Origin: Tritrichomonas musculus
Taxonomy: Eukaryota > Parabasalia > Tritrichomonadida > Tritrichomonadidae
NCBI GenBank assembly: GCA_039105265.1
Contig: JAPFFF010000011.1
Coordinates: forward strand, 2,170,001-2,234,000
Direction: 5' to 3'
Length of the DNA stretch: 64,000 nt
Within the stretch, counting starts at the first letter, position 1; each line of letters opens with the position of its first letter. The position numbers and the translations under genes were made by a program. Under the pieces are notes generated by a model. The model saw nothing but the letters and a program-made list of their open reading frames with translations. It was not told the DNA's origin and did not search any database. Of the stretch, positions 58,342 through 64,000 are shown piece by piece.

Positions 58342-59517
58342 TCAGCTATTTTCCAAAAAAGATAAACTTTTCCTTCTATTAACAGAATCACTTGGTACAA
58401 TAATTTTTGGTTTGCTTGGAGAAATTTGTATTTGTCTAAAGATTTTATAGCCATTTCTTTTATGCATTAAGGCTATTGACGATCTTCTTGGTTGTATTGT
58501 TAAATTGTATATCTGCTTACTTCTCATTTCTCTTAAAGCAATTTTGTATACAATCACGTCATCTGTTTGAAGTTTATTCGTAAGATTGTTAATTAAAAAG
58601 GGAATATCATAACCCCATGATTCCATTGCTTGAAGAATATCTTTATCGATTGCATTATTTTCAGAGATTGTTGGCTGCACAACCTGCCCAAGCCATGAAT
58701 GCTTTAATAAATCGTTTGATTTTATCCTTTGGTTAGGATCTTTGGTAAGAATTTTATTAAGCAAGTCAACGAGTTGAGCTGACATTGTTGGCGGATAAGT
58801 CGGATTTGTTGTAACAATTTTTTGATATAGCTTTTGTAAATTTGAATCTTCAAAAGGTAAATTTCCTGTAATCATTGTATATAAAACAATACCAGCACTC
58901 CATATATCAACAGAATTGGAATAAATTTCACCTTTAATCACTTCTGGTGCGGCATAAGACATTGAACCGCATTGTTGGCGCAAATCTTCCTTATTATGCG
59001 TTGAGCAGCTTAACCCAAAATCTGCAAGTCTAATATTTCTATATTTATCGAATAAAATATTTTCGACTTTGATATCTCTATGAACAATATTATGACGATG
59101 AAGAAATTGTATTGATGTGATTAGCTGAAAGAATATTAATTTGGCAGTAGATTCAGCGATTGGACCATTTGAATTAATCTTTTCTAGTAAATTACCACCT
59201 TCTAAATATTCTAATACAGCAAAATATGCATTTTCGGTTTGAAAGTGATCAAAGAGTTGTATAATATAAGGATGATCAATTGATTTTAATACATCAATCT
59301 CCCTTTGTATTTGAATTTTACAAAAAGGATCATTATTATCTCGATAATTAAAAGTTTTAATAGCAACATTTTGTCTAGACTTTTTGTGTTCCGCCAAATA
59401 AACTTGTCCATATGAACCTACACCAATTTGGTGTAGAAAAATATAGTTCGATTCAATAGTATCCATATTTTGAGATTCTAAATAACAGAAATTATTATAT
59501 GTGCTAATTGAAATCAT
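58342..59517 (-). CDS. Protein Ser/Thr kinase, CAMK (SNF1/MARK-like) group
   Basis: 391 residues from the ATG at 59515-59517. An internal ATG at 59464-59466 (MDTIESNYIF) is an equally good start, giving 374 residues. All kinase subdomains are present: IGVGSYGQVY, VAIK, EID helix, HRDIKVENIL, DFGLSCS, APEVIKG, DIWSAGIVLY and a conserved Arg in subdomain XI (NQRIKSNDLLKHSW). The GVGSYG loop, DIKVEN and the activation loop fit the SNF1/AMPK/MARK branch of CAMK kinases, which is greatly expanded in trichomonads. The C-terminal 110 residues hold a UBA-like helix set (DILQAMESWGYD) and a basic tail. It should be catalytically active. Substrate unknown. Confidence 0.92.
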   Translation of the reverse strand: MISISTYNNFCYLESQNMDTIESNYIFLHQIGVGSYGQVYLAEHKKSRQNVAIKTFNYRDNNDPFCKIQIQREIDVLKSIDHPYIIQLFDHFQTENAYFAVLEYLEGGNLLEKINSNGPIAESTAKLIFFQLITSIQFLHRHNIVHRDIKVENILFDKYRNIRLADFGLSCSTHNKEDLRQQCGSMSYAAPEVIKGEIYSNSVDIWSAGIVLYTMITGNLPFEDSNLQKLYQKIVTTNPTYPPTMSAQLVDLLNKILTKDPNQRIKSNDLLKHSWLGQVVQPTISENNAIDKDILQAMESWGYDIPFLINNLTNKLQTDDVIVYKIALREMRSKQIYNLTIQPRRSSIALMHKRNGYKIFRQIQISPSKPKIIVPSDSVNRRKSLSFLENS

Positions 59518-61769
59518 TATTAGAAATATTCATAGTTATTCTCAATTACTACGATATTCATAGTTTTCTCTTCGTATTAATTTCAGAAAAGTTAATTGTT
59601 TCTACCCAAAAAAAAGATCCAATGGAATAAATCTGCATTTTAAATCCTGTTTTTATATGGGTGGGGTAACTAAAAAAAAAAAATTCTCTTTATATTTTAG
59701 ATATAATATAAATGTTTAAAATAATATTTAAATTTATGATCTTTTATAAAATGGTTCCACCGATGTATATATAAAAGCAAATCTTTCTTGGTATAATATA
59801 ATTCAATTTTTTATACTGCATTTTTCATCTCACCTAACTGTATAGAAAATTGTGGGGAAAAAAACTTTTTTTTATTTAACAAGACCATATTAAGGTTGAA
59901 CAAAAGCAGTATATTTTATCATATTATAATATAATAAAATATATGATGATAAAAAATTTATTTACTAAATATAATGGTAAAATTGACGTATGATATAAAA
60001 ATAAACTAATTTTTCTTTTTGAATGAAAATTTTACAATTTGATAAGTTTAGAAAAAAAATGATGTTTTGTATAAATATTATAGCAAATATGAGGAAAATC
60101 CAATTTAAAATATAAGATATATTTTTTAGTTAATTTATTAAATTGAATTTATTTTTTATGAAATATTTGAATCATCAGAAAATTGAGATCAATTCTATGA
60201 AATTATTATATGCTTCAGAATATTGAGCATTTTTTTAAGAAATAATTGTGAGATTGTAAGATATAAACAATTGTAAAATTGTGAGAAAATAAAGATTTCT
60301 GAAAAGTAAAAATATGTAAAGTATTCAAAGAAAAAATCTATCCAAAATAAAGTCCCCAGCGTCGGAATTTTTGATTTTTTAAAATAAATCTTTTTAAAAT
60401 CAAAAAATATGGCCAATTTTTCAAATTTTAACTCAGGTTGAAAAGATTAGCTGAGTGATTATTTATGAAATTATCTCTACTTTTAGCAAGATATACAATA
60501 ATTTAAATATATTATATAATGATATTATTAATTTTATGAATATTTAATAAAAAAAATTAAAATTTATAATGATATATTTCGCAAAATATGTATTTTCGTT
60601 GTCACTTTTTGAATACTACAAAATTGAATGAATACCTTAATAAGGCCTATTTAACATTAATGTGGGGTTACACAAATATTCTGAGAATAAAACTTTTTTT
60701 CAATTCTTATTAACGTATATATCATTATAAATATTTTTGAATATATTTGCAAATAAAATACAAATGTTTGTTATTATGCTTGTTAAATATATATTATATT
60801 ATGATATTTATTAAATATCAAAGAATTTGTAAATTATTAAATAAAATAAATTATTAAATAAAAAAACAATATTATTTTATAAACCAAAATGTCGTAATTA
60901 ATTCGAACAATTTTAATAAAAGCAAAACAGCTGATGCATTAAGTATTTCGTTAAATTGCGTCAAAGCAGTAGCTAAATAGATTGATGAAGGGAGACCAGA
61001 AAAAACACAACCCTGCCGACCACAAATATTAACAAATGAAATCAAGTATTTCATATGCGTTAAAGCAATAATGTTTCCTGAAATCCCTGTAGCTGAAATT
61101 GCAAATGTTTCCTGAACACAATTTTTATTCTTTATATGGAATAATCTAAGTTTAGCAACAAACAATTCTTTGATTGATTCTTTTCCAAAGAAATTGAAAC
61201 AATGCCTCGAAGTGCAAGGCAATCAAGTAAGATTTTAATTTTAGTTTTTTATAAAAAATCAACTTTTTAAATTACCGAAAAAATATTGATAAGAAATTTA
61301 ACTTTTTAAATTAAAAATTTTAAAAATAAAATAACTTTTGTTAACGACGATTAACTATTGAATTCATTTCTTATCACAACCCATTATTTCCATCACAAAA
61401 AATTGTAACAATTTTTTTGAAATAAATAGTTTATATGATTTATATCCATGTAATATGCAGGAATAATAAAATTATATATAATATTTCAATTAAATATCAT
61501 AACAAAAAATATAAATAAATATTAAAAAATTGGATTTTTAAAAATATAAATGAAATAAACATCCTTTAATTTATTAAGGATTTACTTCTTTTTAAAATAC
61601 AAAAATAATAATATTTAATGATTTAAATTTTCGAATAATTTACAAATTAATATTAATGAATAAATAGATATATTATAACAAAATATTATTTCAAAATAAT
61701 AATTTTTTCTCTTTTGATCTCATATTGTAACGGCTGTAAGTTTTGAAAAAAAAAGCCGTTAATAATATA
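59518..61769. other. Long AT-rich intergenic region between divergent genes
   Basis: About 2.25 kb, very AT-rich. A hairpin-like inverted repeat (ttttgattttttaaaa against ttttaaaatcaaaa) lies near 60373-60408. A minus-strand frame at 60872-61222 has a somewhat gene-like texture but no ATG at its start, so it is not called. Otherwise nothing recognisable. Both promoters must lie here. Confidence 0.4.
61728..61761. promoter_or_regulatory. Inverted pair of TAACGGCT sites (candidate Myb sites/hairpin)
   Basis: TAACGGCT (61728-61735) and its exact inverse AGCCGTTA (61754-61761) face each other across 18 bp, ending 8 bp before the ATG at 61770. TAACGG is a Myb consensus. The pair could bind two Myb units or form a small RNA stem if transcribed. 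Motif evidence only. Confidence 0.4.
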
Positions 61770-64000
61770 ATGGATGATGATTACTCTGCTAATGAAATTA
61801 TTTTGAACCCGAATTCCCAGACATCTGGTACATCGAAAAGGATAAAGAAGGTTCGAAAACAAAAATCAGATAGCCAACGTTCTTCAAATAATTCGACAGA
61901 TAATTCAATGAATAAAAGAAATAAAAAATCCAAAAAAAATTCACATCAAATAACTTCCACTGACAAAGCTGATACAATAACATTAGATTCATTTGATAAT
62001 AGAAATTCATTCAATTCTTCTTTAGATCAATCAAATCAAATTAATAGCAGCGAATTAAGCACTGAGCCTTATGCACAAGATTTTTCATCTGATCTTTCAC
62101 AAAGAGCCCCAACTAATTTAACAAAAGAAAATTGGACCGATAAGCAAAAAAAAACTATTCAAAGTGTCAAACATATCAAAGAAATAAATATTATACTTGA
62201 TGAATCTTCAACATATAGTGATAATATCCCAAAATTAAAAAAAAAAACTAAAAGCAAGACTAAATCAAAGAAAAGGAAACAAGATTCCTCGCAAAACTCC
62301 CTAAACCCGAATACAATTAATTCATCAAATGAAACACAAGCCACTCAAAAAAAACCAGAATTTAATTTTCCTGATTTAACCGGACCTCCTAAACGCCGTG
62401 ATTTATTTGACAAAGACGATATTGAAAATCAAAATAAACCCAAAAAATTGCCTATTATTCCATCCACCGACAGAATTTATTCAGACGATTCAACCTTATC
62501 TGAACAAGAAATTTTCGTTAAACCTCAACCTGATTTAACAAATGTTGATTATTCTTCATTAAATACTACTGAATCTTGCTTTAATGAATCAGAAGAAATA
62601 GATATTTCTCAAACTCCTCTTCCAAATGATTCTGACTTCAAGAAGTTACAAAGTAATGCTGTTCTTTCAATCAAGTCTATAAATGTTAATGATAAATCCA
62701 CATCTATACCAGCTATTGATCATTTATCTGACACCATTACTTCTACGTCTAATAACGAATTAATAGATTCTGACCTTTCACAATATCAAAAATCTTACTT
62801 TAAAGAAAGCAGACTAACAGCAATCAGAGAAATAAAAGAAATTAATGCTGATGAAACACTTGATATTTCTTCAACCTCAGAATCAGTTCCTGTAGACCTT
62901 AATATTAATCAAAAAGTGAAAGAAGACAAAAGCAATTCTTTTGGTATGACACAATCATCTCAGACGAAAACAATTTCTGGGACGAGATTAAAATCGACTT
63001 CAGATATTAATATTTCACAAGGAACAAAAACAAAAGATGAAAGCACATACTATTTTGATGAGGAAGAGGAAGAAGAAAATGACTCACTTACTCATTCTCA
63101 AATGAATCCAACTGTTGACAATCTTTCTGAAAAGTTTGATGGGCAAAATAACGTTAATCACCAGAGCGAAGAGTTGAATATATCAGGACATTTCTTTAAC
63201 AATGAATTAACAGATGATCGAACATTACGTGAATTGAAATCAAAAGTTGATGATCTTATTGTTAACGAACCACCTAATCTATATATGAAAAAAGGAATAA
63301 GAATAAGACCAAAAGAAGACGATAAAGAAGTCGTCTACGGAAGGCTCGAGCTTCCAGAGAAAAACAACGAATTACAATTTGATTCAGAAGTCTCTGAACT
63401 TGATGTTGAATTTATTACTGATAAGAAAAAATTCAAAAAATCAATTGTTTCACCATCTCGTACAAATAAAATTCAATCAAACATTGTTCCTATAAAAAAT
63501 AAAAACTTTGAAGCAAAAGATAATTCTCGTTATAATAACGATTACAATCGTTCTTATACCACCAACTCTCAATTTGCTAATAACCGTAATAGACCTTCTA
63601 ATTTTGAAAATTCGGGAATTTCATCATTTTTGTCATCTGATATCTCTGAAATTCCTTTGTCACGTGAAATTCAAATCGAAGAATTAATACCAGAAGATTC
63701 ATCTATGTATCAGACAAAATTTGATGTTCAACAAGCTAACAGTGATGACGAAGGCTCATTATTTGAACAATTTAAGAGAAATGCAAATTTCCTTTCATCA
63801 TCATCATCAGATGATCAAAACCAATCCCCGTTGCCAAAAACACGTTCAACCCCGAACAACTCTGTTACTGAAGTTGTTGATAATACATATACCGAAATTG
63901 ATTCAATATCAGGCAGTTCTGGCAGTTCAAAGCGTCATAAAGATAAAACAGTCACAAAAGGAAGGATCACTCTTTACAAGTTATCATCATCATCTTCTTT
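61770..64000 (+). CDS. Large disordered Ser/Asn/Asp-rich protein, 5' part (runs off window)
   Basis: Open from the ATG at 61770 (MDDDYSANEIILNPNSQ) to the window end, 743 codons without a stop, so the gene is partial at its 3' end. It is Ser/Thr/Asn/Asp/Glu/Lys-rich and probably disordered, with basic clusters (KRIKKVRKQK, KKKTKSKTKSKKRK), acidic clusters (FDEEEEEEND) and Ser runs. Imperfect motif repeats of the type SVKHIKEINIILDESS, SIKSINVNDKS and AIREIKEINADE recur about every 200-220 residues and may be short binding segments. No domain recognised in the visible part; a folded domain may lie beyond the window. The long open frame in AT-rich DNA makes it a real gene. Head-to-head with the kinase gene. 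Confidence 0.82.
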   Translation, partial: MDDDYSANEIILNPNSQTSGTSKRIKKVRKQKSDSQRSSNNSTDNSMNKRNKKSKKNSHQITSTDKADTITLDSFDNRNSFNSSLDQSNQINSSELSTEPYAQDFSSDLSQRAPTNLTKENWTDKQKKTIQSVKHIKEINIILDESSTYSDNIPKLKKKTKSKTKSKKRKQDSSQNSLNPNTINSSNETQATQKKPEFNFPDLTGPPKRRDLFDKDDIENQNKPKKLPIIPSTDRIYSDDSTLSEQEIFVKPQPDLTNVDYSSLNTTESCFNESEEIDISQTPLPNDSDFKKLQSNAVLSIKSINVNDKSTSIPAIDHLSDTITSTSNNELIDSDLSQYQKSYFKESRLTAIREIKEINADETLDISSTSESVPVDLNINQKVKEDKSNSFGMTQSSQTKTISGTRLKSTSDINISQGTKTKDESTYYFDEEEEEENDSLTHSQMNPTVDNLSEKFDGQNNVNHQSEELNISGHFFNNELTDDRTLRELKSKVDDLIVNEPPNLYMKKGIRIRPKEDDKEVVYGRLELPEKNNELQFDSEVSELDVEFITDKKKFKKSIVSPSRTNKIQSNIVPIKNKNFEAKDNSRYNNDYNRSYTTNSQFANNRNRPSNFENSGISSFLSSDISEIPLSREIQIEELIPEDSSMYQTKFDVQQANSDDEGSLFEQFKRNANFLSSSSSDDQNQSPLPKTRSTPNNSVTEVVDNTYTEIDSISGSSGSSKRHKDKTVTKGRITLYKLSSSSS

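Noticed and set aside
60872-61222. Minus-strand frame of about 116 codons with hydrophobic end
   Set aside because: There is no ATG at its start and the first in-frame ATG leaves a short remainder. No family recognised. It could be an old gene fragment, but support is too weak.

Overview
The window looks like nuclear DNA of a trichomonad (Parabasalia), most likely a Tritrichomonas-like species. The evidence is a very AT-rich sequence, large intronless genes, short gaps between genes with trichomonad-style initiator motifs (TCA plus Y/W) just upstream of starts, protein families expanded in this group (giant BEACH proteins, I/LWEQ proteins, TCAF/M60-like proteins, Myb factors), and a dense cluster of transposons of the kinds known from Trichomonas (hAT, MULE, pogo/DDE_1, mariner-like miniatures, a Polinton fossil). 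The species call is inference; the sequence carries no direct species marker. I saw no convincing tRNA or rRNA gene, CRISPR array or spliceosomal intron.

Left part (1-40.1 kb) is host gene territory: a 3,212-residue BEACH-WD40 protein (minus), histidyl-tRNA synthetase, a Rab-type GTPase and a 3,097-residue ubiquitin hydrolase (all plus), then eIF5B, a small two-span membrane protein with an ER-retrieval-like tail, a putatively myristoylated TCAF/M60-like protein and an I/LWEQ-domain actin-binding protein (all minus), an NT-C2 protein (plus) and a two-repeat Myb factor (minus). The shared themes are translation (HisRS, eIF5B), membrane traffic and cortex (BEACH, Rab, NT-C2, I/LWEQ, TCAF), ubiquitin turnover and transcription.

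Middle part (about 40.9-55.9 kb) holds only mobile DNA, much of it nested. In order: a 1.56-kb TIR element containing a 97-bp mariner-like miniature; a 2.04-kb hAT element with a full transposase frame and an 8-bp target duplication, itself inserted in the end of another TIR repeat with a 20-bp tandem array; a 318-bp TIR miniature with doubled end motifs; a roughly 0.65-kb TIR element; a decayed MULE transposase; a Polinton/Maverick fossil interrupted by a 3.12-kb element with roughly 450-bp terminal inverted repeats; and a decayed pogo/DDE_1 transposase split by a 586-bp miniature with an 8-bp target duplication. The 3.12-kb element (48993-52115) is the most unusual item: its outer 219 bp are identical in the two arms, its inner arms are packed with long GAATTC-centred palindromes, and it carries one SF2 DEAH helicase plus two small unknown proteins, with no transposase, integrase or polymerase that I can recognise.

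Right part (56.6-64 kb) returns to host genes: a SAPS-like protein and a CAMK-type protein kinase (minus), a long AT-rich gap, and the first 743 codons of a large disordered serine/asparagine-rich protein (plus) that runs off the window.
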